Shown in pieces: positions 26,787 to 35,227 of a DNA stretch of 64,000 nt. The position numbers were made by a program, and so were the translations under genes. This DNA is from an uncultured Eubacteriales bacterium (GTDB taxonomy: Bacteria > Bacillota > Clostridia > Christensenellales > Aristaeellaceae). The stretch lies in contig ONJM01000009.1 of assembly GCA_900318145.1 (NCBI GenBank), positions 1 to 64,000 of the forward strand, given 5' to 3'. The notes beneath the pieces were generated by a model. It worked only from the letters and a program-made list of their open reading frames with translations. It did not search any database and had not been told where the DNA came from. The first letter of the stretch is position 1. The number at the start of each line of letters is the position of its first letter.

Positions 26787-27845
26787 ATGCTGACAATTCC
26801 CGTAACCTTCGGCGATCCCCGCCTGCGCCTGCTGGGCCGGATGGATCCGGACCAGGCGCCGCCCGCGCTGGACTGGACCGGCAGCGGCCTGGAATGCGCC
26901 TTTCACGGATCCGACCTGTGGGCGGAGCTGGAAGCTCCCGCCTTCGCGCCCGTCATGTGGGTGATCGTCCTGTCGGACGGAGCGCCGGTCGCCCGTTTCC
27001 CCGTGGAACCCGGCGTCCGTTTCTATCCCCTGGTGCTTGGCATGTCCCCGGAAAACACGCGGGTGATCACCCTCCTGAAGGAAACGCAGTGCATGCCGGA
27101 TACGCCCGAAGCCACCGTGCTGCTGCGTACGCTCCGGATGAACGGAACCCTGGAGGCGCTCCCCGCCCGGGATCTGAAAATCGAATTCATCGGCGACAGC
27201 CTCACCTCCGGCGAAGGTTCCCTGGCGCCCCGGGGCAACGACGAATGGATCACGCCCTGGTTTTCCGCCCGGGGCAATTACGCCTGGTACGCCTGCGGCG
27301 AGCTGAACGCGGAATGCAGGATCCTGTCCCAGAGCGGCTGGGGCGTCTGCTGGGACTGGGAGCACAACCCGGACCATACGCTTACCGCCCACTATACGGA
27401 AATCTGCGGCGTTCTCCGCGGCGCCGCCGCGGAAAAGCGCGGCTGCACGAAGCCTTATGATTTCACCGCCTGGCGGCCGGATATCGTCTGTATCCGCCTG
27501 CTGACCAACGACTGCGGCGGCATGAACATGCGGAACAGCTTTGACCGGGACCGGGATACCGCCGTGCGGGGCGCCGTTTCCCTGCTCCGCCTGGTGCGCG
27601 CGAACAATCCGGCCGCGAAGATCGTCTGGATCCTTCCCGCCTCCGACTGCCATCCCGAGCTTGCGGAAGAAGCCGCCGCGGCGGCGCGGAAGGAAGGCCT
27701 TTCCGGCCTGTTCACCTTCGCTCTGCCGGACTACCATGAGGAGGACATGGGCGCCCGCTCCCACCCCAACGCGGCATACAACCGCAGGGCCGGCCTGCTC
27801 CTGGCGGATTTCCTGCGCGGGGAAGTTCTTTCCGCCGGATCGTAA
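26787..27845 (+). CDS. SGNH/GDSL esterase with N-terminal beta-sandwich (CE2-like)
   Basis: 352 aa with no signal peptide. Residues about 1-125 form a beta-rich N-terminal domain as in carbohydrate esterase family 2. The SGNH domain then begins with GDSLTSGEG (catalytic Ser near 136), has LTNDCGG (block III Asn) and ends with the catalytic Asp/His pair around SHPNAAYN. CE2 enzymes remove acetyl groups from xylan or mannan oligosaccharides; without a signal peptide it would act on imported sugars. ATGGAGG precedes the start. Confidence 0.82.
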   Translation: MLTIPVTFGDPRLRLLGRMDPDQAPPALDWTGSGLECAFHGSDLWAELEAPAFAPVMWVIVLSDGAPVARFPVEPGVRFYPLVLGMSPENTRVITLLKETQCMPDTPEATVLLRTLRMNGTLEALPARDLKIEFIGDSLTSGEGSLAPRGNDEWITPWFSARGNYAWYACGELNAECRILSQSGWGVCWDWEHNPDHTLTAHYTEICGVLRGAAAEKRGCTKPYDFTAWRPDIVCIRLLTNDCGGMNMRNSFDRDRDTAVRGAVSLLRLVRANNPAAKIVWILPASDCHPELAEEAAAAARKEGLSGLFTFALPDYHEEDMGARSHPNAAYNRRAGLLLADFLRGEVLSAGS

Positions 27846-27864
27846 GGCAAACCTGCCCCCTGCC

Positions 27865-27898
27865 GCCGTTCAGCGGCCGCTGAACGGCCTGTTCTTTT
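27865..27898 (+). terminator. Palindromic terminator after the SGNH esterase gene
   Basis: A perfect 24-bp palindrome (27865-27888, half-site GCCGTTCAGCGG) followed by a T-rich stretch. Confidence 0.7.
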
Positions 27899-27932
27899 CC
27901 TGCCTTTCCTGCTTCCGCGAAGGTTCCCGTTA

Positions 27933-27961
27933 TTGACGGGGAATCGCGAAGTCCCTATAAT
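27933..27961 (+). promoter_or_regulatory. Promoter of the 2-oxoacid:ferredoxin oxidoreductase operon
   Basis: TTGACG (27933-27938), 17-nt spacer, TATAAT (27956-27961), 35 nt before the first start codon. Confidence 0.88.
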
Positions 27962-27996
27962 GCATTTAATTCCATTTTGTAAGGAGGCGGAACGCC

Positions 27997-28200
27997 ATGG
28001 CCAAACTGACCATTGACCGGGAGACCTGCAAGGGCTGCGGTCTGTGCGCCGACGTTTGTCCCAAACATCTGCTGGCCCTCAGCCGGGAGATTAACGCCAA
28101 AGGATATCATCCCATCGGTATCGAGCAGCAGGATCAGTGCATCGGCTGCGCTTTCTGCGCACGGATGTGCCCCGACGCTGTCATTAAGGTTGAAAAGTAA
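27997..28200 (+). CDS. 2-oxoacid:ferredoxin oxidoreductase delta subunit (2x[4Fe-4S])
   Basis: 67 aa. It is nearly all ferredoxin: CKGCGLCADVCP at the N-terminal end and CIGCAFCARMCP near the C-terminus bind two [4Fe-4S] clusters that carry electrons from the TPP site to external ferredoxin. It is the first gene of a four-gene operon (delta, alpha, beta, gamma) with AAGGAGG before the ATG. This gene order is typical for the KorDABC/Vor type in clostridia. Confidence 0.9.
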   Translation: MAKLTIDRETCKGCGLCADVCPKHLLALSREINAKGYHPIGIEQQDQCIGCAFCARMCPDAVIKVEK

Positions 28201-28215
28201 GGAGGAAGCGTATCC

Positions 28216-29292
<1,077 letters not shown>

Positions 29293-29294
29293 GC

Positions 29295-30032
<738 letters not shown>

Positions 30033-30035
30033 TCC

Positions 30036-30572
30036 ATGGAAGCTCAATTCCTGATTGCAGGTTTCGGCGGGCAGGGCGTACTGCTGATCGGCCAGCTGCT
30101 GGCCAAGGCTGCCATGCACGAGGGCATGAACGTATCCTGGATGCCTTCCTACGGCCCGGAAATGCGCGGCGGTGAAGCCAACTGCGCCGTGGTGATCTCC
30201 GACGAGCCCATCGGTTCCCCGCTGGTCACGGAGATCCCGATCGCCGTCATCATGAACAAGCCCAGCATGATCAAGTTCACGCCCGCGATGGAAAAGGGCG
30301 GCATCATGCTCTACAACTCCTCCCTCATCGATATCAAGCCCGACCGGGATGACATCACCGCCATTCCTGTGGACTGCAACGGTATCGCCGAGGCGCTGGG
30401 CAACGCCCGCACGGCCAACATGGTCATGCTCGGCGCCATCCTGAAGAAGACCGGCGTGGTCTCCATCGATTCCGCCATGGAAGCGCTGAAAGCCACCTTC
30501 GGTCCCAAAAAAGAGCACCTGCTTCCCATCAACCGCCAGGCCATGGAAAAAGGACAGGAAGCTGTCGGTTAA
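30036..30572 (+). CDS. 2-oxoacid:ferredoxin oxidoreductase gamma subunit
   Basis: 178 aa of the POR/IOR gamma fold: GFGGQGVLLIGQLLAKAA at the N-terminus and YGPEMRGGEANC are signature segments, and the domain binds the CoA end of the substrate. It completes the four-subunit enzyme. It is followed by a clear terminator. A second, unrelated gamma-like protein (IorB) occurs at 57.7 kb. Confidence 0.9.
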   Translation: MEAQFLIAGFGGQGVLLIGQLLAKAAMHEGMNVSWMPSYGPEMRGGEANCAVVISDEPIGSPLVTEIPIAVIMNKPSMIKFTPAMEKGGIMLYNSSLIDIKPDRDDITAIPVDCNGIAEALGNARTANMVMLGAILKKTGVVSIDSAMEALKATFGPKKEHLLPINRQAMEKGQEAVG

Positions 30573-30587
30573 CCGCGCCTGAATCTC

Positions 30588-30620
30588 ATCCCCCGGATTG
30601 CCCGCAGTCCGGGGGTTTAT
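30588..30620 (+). terminator. Terminator of the 2-oxoacid oxidoreductase operon
   Basis: CCCCCGGATT / AGTCCGGGGG stem, then TTTATCC. Confidence 0.75.
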
Positions 30621-30656
30621 CCTTTACGCAGCTTTCTGAGAAAGGAGAAAAACGCC

Positions 30657-31109
30657 ATGAACAGTCTTCTGCTGGCGGATCAGGCCGGGGAACTGCTCCG
30701 GGAAGAGCCCTGGTACGTTTCCGCGTTCAGCAACATTTCCTCCCTGATCATGACCTCCCTGCCGGACCTGAACTGGGCCGGTTTTTACCTGATGCGCGGG
30801 GGAATGCTGTGCGTCGGCCCCTTCCAGGGAAATCCGGCATGCATCCACATTCTGCCCGGCAAGGGCGTCTGCGGCACGGCCGTGGTCCGGGATGAAACGG
30901 TGGTCGTTCCGGACGTCCACCTGTTTCCGGGGCATATTGCCTGCGACAGCGCCTCCGCGTCGGAAATCGTGATCCCGGTGCATGAAAACGGCCGGGTCCG
31001 CGCCGTCCTGGATATCGACAGTCCGCTGAAGGACCGGTTCGGCGCCGCCGAGCGGGAATGCCTGGAAGCGCTGGTGCGCGAAATTGAAAAGCAGGCGCGC
31101 TGGGACTGA
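30657..31109 (+). CDS. msrC: Free methionine-(R)-sulfoxide reductase (GAF type, fRMsr)
   Basis: 150 aa, a single GAF domain. The family-specific segments GPFQGNPAC, GKGVCGTAV and PGHIACDSASASEIV hold the three Cys used for catalysis and resolution. It reduces free Met-R-sulfoxide with thioredoxin electrons in the cytoplasm. AAGGAG precedes the ATG. It is a single gene bounded by terminators, useful for oxygen-stress repair in an anaerobe. Confidence 0.9.
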   Translation: MNSLLLADQAGELLREEPWYVSAFSNISSLIMTSLPDLNWAGFYLMRGGMLCVGPFQGNPACIHILPGKGVCGTAVVRDETVVVPDVHLFPGHIACDSASASEIVIPVHENGRVRAVLDIDSPLKDRFGAAERECLEALVREIEKQARWD

Positions 31110-31150
31110 GGAGGATAAGCCCCGCCGCCGGAACACCGTAAAACGGGAGA

Positions 31151-31185
31151 AGGCCGCTGACAGCTGTCAGCGGCCTTCCGTATTT
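31151..31185 (+). terminator. Terminator after msrC, possibly bidirectional
   Basis: A perfect stem AAGGCCGCTGACA / TGTCAGCGGCCTT lies between the converging msrC and flavoreductase genes. The T-content after the stem is modest on both strands. Confidence 0.7.
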
Positions 31186-31198
31186 CAGGGATCTTCTG

Positions 31199-32959
31199 TT
31201 ATTTGATATATTCCAGCGCGCTTTCCGCCGCGATCCGCCCGAAAATCACGATGTCGGCCACAGCGTTGCCGCCCAGGCGGTTGCCGCCGTGTACGCCGCC
31301 GGTCACCTCGCCCGCCGCGAACAGCCCGGGAATGGCTTTCCCTTCCGTATTGATCACCTGCGCCGCGGTGTTGATCTTCACGCCGCCCATCGTATGATGG
31401 ATGCCGGGAGCGATCTTAATCGCGTAATACGGCGCGGCGGTCAGGTCCGCGTCCATGCCGGTGGTCCGCCCGAAGTCAGGATCCCGCTGGTCCTTGACAT
31501 ATCCGTTCCAGTCGTTCAGCGTCTTCGCCAGCGTCGCGGGATCGATCCCCAGCTGTTCCGCCAGGCCTTCGATGGTGTCCGCCTGCACGGTGATTCCGGA
31601 CTTCACGTACTTTTCAATGGCCTTCAGGTGGTCCCGCAGGTTCTGGTCAAAGATGATGTAGGCATACTGCCCTTCCTGCTCCAGCTCCGCGGCGGATACC
31701 GCGTCGCGGGTCAGCAGCTCGTTGGTAAAGCGCACGCCGCCCTGGTTCACCAGGATCGCGCCGTCGCCGCGCACGGATTCCGTGATCAGGATAGAGGTTG
31801 TCTGTTCCACCGTGGGATGCAGCTGGATCTGCTCGATGTCCACAAGATCCGCGCCGAGAGCCTGCGCCATGACGATGCCGTCCCCCGTCGCGCCGGGAGC
31901 GTTGGTCGTCACCGTTCCCTTCAGATCCGGGCGGTACTGGGTGTACATTTCCTCGTTCGCGCCGAAGCCGCCCGTCGCCAGGATAACCGCCCTGCAGTTG
32001 AAGGTGTAACTGGCGTCTTCGCCTTCCGCCTTCACGCCGCAGATTTTCCCTTCGCCGTCCGTAATCAGCTCCGTGGCCGTCGTGTTGTACAGGATCTCCA
32101 CACCCAGCTCGTTCAGCTTGGCGGAGAAATGATCCACCAGATAGCCGCCCACGCCGGAGCCGTCCTCCGGCGCGTGGATCCGGTTCACGGAAGCGCCGCC
32201 GGAATAGGAAATCTTCGGCAGGGACGCGTCGATGGTGTCCAGCCAGTCGATCGCCTCCGCGGATTTGTTCGCCATCACGGCTACCAGCGCCGGATCGTTC
32301 AGCGCGTGGCCGCCCTTCATGGTGTCCGCCGCGAACAGGGCCGTGGAGTCCTCAATTCCCTGCTCCTTCTGATAATGGGTTTCCGCGGCGTTCATGCCGC
32401 CGGTCGCCTTGGTAGTATTGCCGCCGGCGTAGGGCATTTTCTCCAGCAGGACAAAATCCTTCCCCGCCTGGTGCAGCATGATGGCGGCCGTCATTCCGGC
32501 GCCGCCCGCGCCGATAATCACGATCTCCGTATCAACCGTTTTTTCTCCCTTCGGGACATCCTCCCCGCCCTTGTCCCAGCGGTTCGCGTCCAGCGCGCCG
32601 ATATCCGCGCCGGCCGCTTTCAGCGCTTCCGTGGCCGCCTGGATGATCGCGTTGCTGGTAATTGTCGCGCCGCTGATGGCGTCCACATTCGGCGTCTGCG
32701 CCTGCAGAATGGCCGCGGACAGCTTGCCGGCTGCCATGCCGCCCAGTTCGGGCGTCTCGCCGGACGGATCGATGATCACGCTTGTGATCCGGTTCCCGCT
32801 GACCGTGATCTGCACCTTCACGGGCGAGAAAATTCCCTGCGCCTCGGCGGTATAGGTGCCCGGAGTGAACATTGTCTCCGCCGGAGCGGTTTCCGCAAGG
32901 GCAGCGGCGCTGAAAAGCGCCAGCGTAATGGCAAGGAACAGGCAAATCAGTTTTTTCAT
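31199..32959 (-). CDS. Secreted flavoreductase: FMN_bind domain fused to fumarate-reductase-like FAD domain
   Basis: 586 aa from the ATG at 32959 (AGGAGG upstream); the longer frame starts inside the promoter. A signal peptide (about 1-22, ends ALA). Residues 30-112 are an FMN_bind domain with the attachment motif SGATITS (T99 would carry FMN through ApbE). From about 146 the fumarate reductase/urocanate reductase-type FAD domain starts with EIVIIGAGGAGMTAA and continues with the capping domain. The C-terminal HHTMGGVKI and GGNRLGGNAV are family-typical. No haem motif. It likely receives electrons from flavin/Rnf routes and reduces an unknown extracytosolic acceptor (fumarate, urocanate or other enoate). 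It has its own promoter. Confidence 0.87.
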   Translation of the reverse strand: MKKLICLFLAITLALFSAAALAETAPAETMFTPGTYTAEAQGIFSPVKVQITVSGNRITSVIIDPSGETPELGGMAAGKLSAAILQAQTPNVDAISGATITSNAIIQAATEALKAAGADIGALDANRWDKGGEDVPKGEKTVDTEIVIIGAGGAGMTAAIMLHQAGKDFVLLEKMPYAGGNTTKATGGMNAAETHYQKEQGIEDSTALFAADTMKGGHALNDPALVAVMANKSAEAIDWLDTIDASLPKISYSGGASVNRIHAPEDGSGVGGYLVDHFSAKLNELGVEILYNTTATELITDGEGKICGVKAEGEDASYTFNCRAVILATGGFGANEEMYTQYRPDLKGTVTTNAPGATGDGIVMAQALGADLVDIEQIQLHPTVEQTTSILITESVRGDGAILVNQGGVRFTNELLTRDAVSAAELEQEGQYAYIIFDQNLRDHLKAIEKYVKSGITVQADTIEGLAEQLGIDPATLAKTLNDWNGYVKDQRDPDFGRTTGMDADLTAAPYYAIKIAPGIHHTMGGVKINTAAQVINTEGKAIPGLFAAGEVTGGVHGGNRLGGNAVADIVIFGRIAAESALEYIK

Positions 32960-33011
32960 GGGGTCCTCCTGTCTGTCGTATCGTTTCGTATGGGGTTGTC
33001 CTTCTGTTACC

Positions 33012-33040
33012 ATTATATCCCAGTTTCAGACCTCGCGCAA
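33012..33040 (-). promoter_or_regulatory. Promoter for the flavoreductase gene
   Basis: On the minus strand TTGCGC (33035-33040), 17-nt spacer, TATAAT (33012-33017). It separates this gene from the rnf-nrf-res transcript. Confidence 0.8.
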
Positions 33041-33079
33041 CCGTTTCCTTCCGTTATTTCACGGCAGTTTTCCTGCCCG

Positions 33080-33895
33080 TCAGGCGTAGCTGTGTATGCC
33101 GGGCAGGAAGGTATTCACGCCGATATAAGTGAAAATCACGCAGACGAAACCCGCTACGGCAAAGATTGCCGCCGCGCGTCCCTTCCACCCCCTGCGCAGC
33201 CGCAGATGCAGGTATACCGCGTAGATAATCCATGTCACCAGCGACCAGGTTTCCTTCGGATCCCAGCTCCAGTAGCTTCCCCAGGCGCGTTCCGCCCAGA
33301 TCGCCCCCGTCAGGATCGTCAGCGTCAGAAACAGCAGTCCCAGGCATACGCTGCGGTAGGAGATAACGTCCAGCTTGCTTTCCTCCGGAATATGCTGATC
33401 CAGGAATCCGCCTTCCTTCACCTTTCTCCGCAGCAGGAAAATCGCTCCAAGCGCCGCGCTTACCCCGAAGGAACCGTAGGCAATGATCGCTGTGGAAACA
33501 TGAAACGCCAGCCATCCGCTCTGCAGCGCGGGCATCAGCGGCCGGATATCCCGGTTCTGCATTGCCGCGTATCCCATAATCAGGAAAACAATCGGCATCG
33601 CGAACACGCCCAGCACCGGAAAGCGGTATTTCCGGATGAAAACCAGGCTGACGCCCGCCAGCGCCCACGCGAAGCACGTGGCAAACTCGTACTGGTTCGT
33701 CATGGGCAGCCGTTCCGCCGCGATTCCGCGCAGCACCAGCGCCGCGGTATGCAGGAGCAGGGCCGCGGCCTGCAGAATTTCCCCGGCTTTTTCCATCCGG
33801 TTCTTTTTCAGCGCGACAAAGAGAAAATAGCATGCCATTGACAGGAAGTATCCGATCATCGTGACTGTAAAAAGAATGTTCTCAGCGTTCTGCAT
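33080..33895 (-). CDS. ccsA: Cytochrome c synthase subunit CcsA/ResC (System II)
   Basis: 271 aa with about eight membrane helices. The haem-handling WWD motif is present as AWGSYWSWDPKETWS near residues 207-221, and flanking His residues (HTAALVL, FHVSTAII, HLRLR) fit the haem-ligand positions. With ResB it moves haem across the membrane and attaches it to CXXCH/CXXCK sites. It overlaps resB by 14 nt. The only client in the window is the pentaheme protein encoded just upstream, which makes a dedicated assembly role likely. Confidence 0.92.
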   Translation of the reverse strand: MQNAENILFTVTMIGYFLSMACYFLFVALKKNRMEKAGEILQAAALLLHTAALVLRGIAAERLPMTNQYEFATCFAWALAGVSLVFIRKYRFPVLGVFAMPIVFLIMGYAAMQNRDIRPLMPALQSGWLAFHVSTAIIAYGSFGVSAALGAIFLLRRKVKEGGFLDQHIPEESKLDVISYRSVCLGLLFLTLTILTGAIWAERAWGSYWSWDPKETWSLVTWIIYAVYLHLRLRRGWKGRAAAIFAVAGFVCVIFTYIGVNTFLPGIHSYA

Positions 33896-35147
33896 TGTGT
33901 TCCCCCTTTTCCGCTGCTTCCGCCGCTTCCGTCAGCTGTTCCTTCATCAGTGCCTGCCCCTTCCGGCAGCGGCCCCGGAGAATCCATTTCCCGTCCGCTC
34001 CCCGCACCGCCCAGAGCGCCTTCGGCTGCAGCAGGAACGCCAGCGCCAGTCCGCAAAGCGTGATCATTCCGCCCGCCAGCGCCAGCGGCGCGAACCGGTC
34101 CCGCCGCGCCACCAGCAGCGTGAACGCCGCCGGCGTCATCTCCACCGTATCCTCACCCAGATCCATGGAGCCTTCCCCGAGGAAATAGAAGCTCCGCTCC
34201 GGCTCTCTGTTCCGGTACAGGTCAAAGTAGTAAATATTTTCCGCGTCTTCCCCCTGCGCCCGCTGAATTCCCGCGAAATAGAAGGCGTATTCCGGCTGGC
34301 TTTCCAGTCCCATCACACTGTCCATGCCCTGCTGCGGCAGCAACGTCTTCCGCTGCAGTGTCTTTCCGTCCCGGATCACCGCGACGGAAACCGCGGTGCC
34401 CGTATTGTTCTGGTACAGGCGGAATCCGCCGGCGTCCGCCGGATTGTTCACGCTGACCTCTTTTTTTTCCGTCTTCCCCGTTTCCGGATCCCGGATCGTG
34501 ATCTCTGTCACATACTGGGCGATACTCGTGTCTTCCCGCGTTTCCGTCCGGAAATCCTCCACCGTGATTTCCAGCCCGGTTTCCGGCATAATCCGGGTAT
34601 CTCCCGGAATTCCCCAGATCACGGTTTCCCGCAGGGTAGCCTGCCCCAGCGCGAAGCCTGCGATCAGCAGCAGCACACCCACATGGCAGACCCAGGCGCC
34701 CCAGTGGCCGATCCGGTTCCGGCTGGCGTACAGCGCCTCGGCGCCGTCCTCCGCCGCGCATTTTTCCGGTGTCATGCCCAGCGCGGCAAAAACCGCTTCC
34801 GGATGCTCCGTCTCCGTTTCCCCCAGATCACCCGCCGTCCGGATTGCGGCCGCCGCGTCTTTTTCCTGCCTGTACCGGTGCAGGAAGGCCGGAAAGCGGA
34901 TGACGCTGCACAGGATCAGGTTCAGGCACAGAAAACCGCTCAGCGCGATAAACCAGACGCTGTGGTAGGCGTCATTCACCTGCAGCGCCATGATCAGGGA
35001 TGCGGCGCCTTCCCCGTAGCGGGCGGTATACGCCTCCCGGGACAAGCCCTGTTCCACCAGCGAACTCAGCGCGCAGGCCGCCGCCAGCAGCACCAGCAGC
35101 GCCACCGCGAACCCCATGGAGGAGAGAAATCTCCAGACTTTCTTCAT
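33882..35147 (-). CDS. resB: Cytochrome c biogenesis protein ResB (System II)
   Basis: 421 aa. Three N-terminal hydrophobic segments (SSMGFAVALLVLLAAACALSS and neighbours), a large extracytosolic domain (about 170-345) and a last helix near 355-380 (APLALAGGMITLCGLALAFLL). This is the ResB/Ccs1 pattern. It works with CcsA to keep haem and apocytochrome Cys reduced and to ligate them. It follows the pentaheme gene with an 80-nt gap that holds a hairpin, and it overlaps ccsA. Confidence 0.9.
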   Translation of the reverse strand: MKKVWRFLSSMGFAVALLVLLAAACALSSLVEQGLSREAYTARYGEGAASLIMALQVNDAYHSVWFIALSGFLCLNLILCSVIRFPAFLHRYRQEKDAAAAIRTAGDLGETETEHPEAVFAALGMTPEKCAAEDGAEALYASRNRIGHWGAWVCHVGVLLLIAGFALGQATLRETVIWGIPGDTRIMPETGLEITVEDFRTETREDTSIAQYVTEITIRDPETGKTEKKEVSVNNPADAGGFRLYQNNTGTAVSVAVIRDGKTLQRKTLLPQQGMDSVMGLESQPEYAFYFAGIQRAQGEDAENIYYFDLYRNREPERSFYFLGEGSMDLGEDTVEMTPAAFTLLVARRDRFAPLALAGGMITLCGLALAFLLQPKALWAVRGADGKWILRGRCRKGQALMKEQLTEAAEAAEKGEHNAER

Positions 35148-35175
35148 TTTCCCGGAATCCCTTTCCTGAAAGAGA

Positions 35176-35202
35176 AGACCGCCGCGAAAGGCAGCGGTCT
35201 TC
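35176..35202 (-). terminator. Hairpin between the nrfA-FMN gene and resB
   Basis: On the minus strand GAAGACCGC / GCGGTCTTC with an ~11-nt loop, then TCTTTC. A weak terminator or RNA stability element; some read-through into resB-ccsA is expected. Confidence 0.5.
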
Positions 35203-35227
35203 CCATAATGATTTTCCGTAAAACTGC

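Noticed and set aside
32960-33013. Upstream start for the flavoreductase
   Set aside because: It begins on the -10 box; a signal peptide starts at 32959 with AGGAGG ahead.
31289-33841. 850-codon plus-strand frame opposite the flavoreductase and ccsA
   Set aside because: Antisense shadow of two well-supported minus-strand genes.
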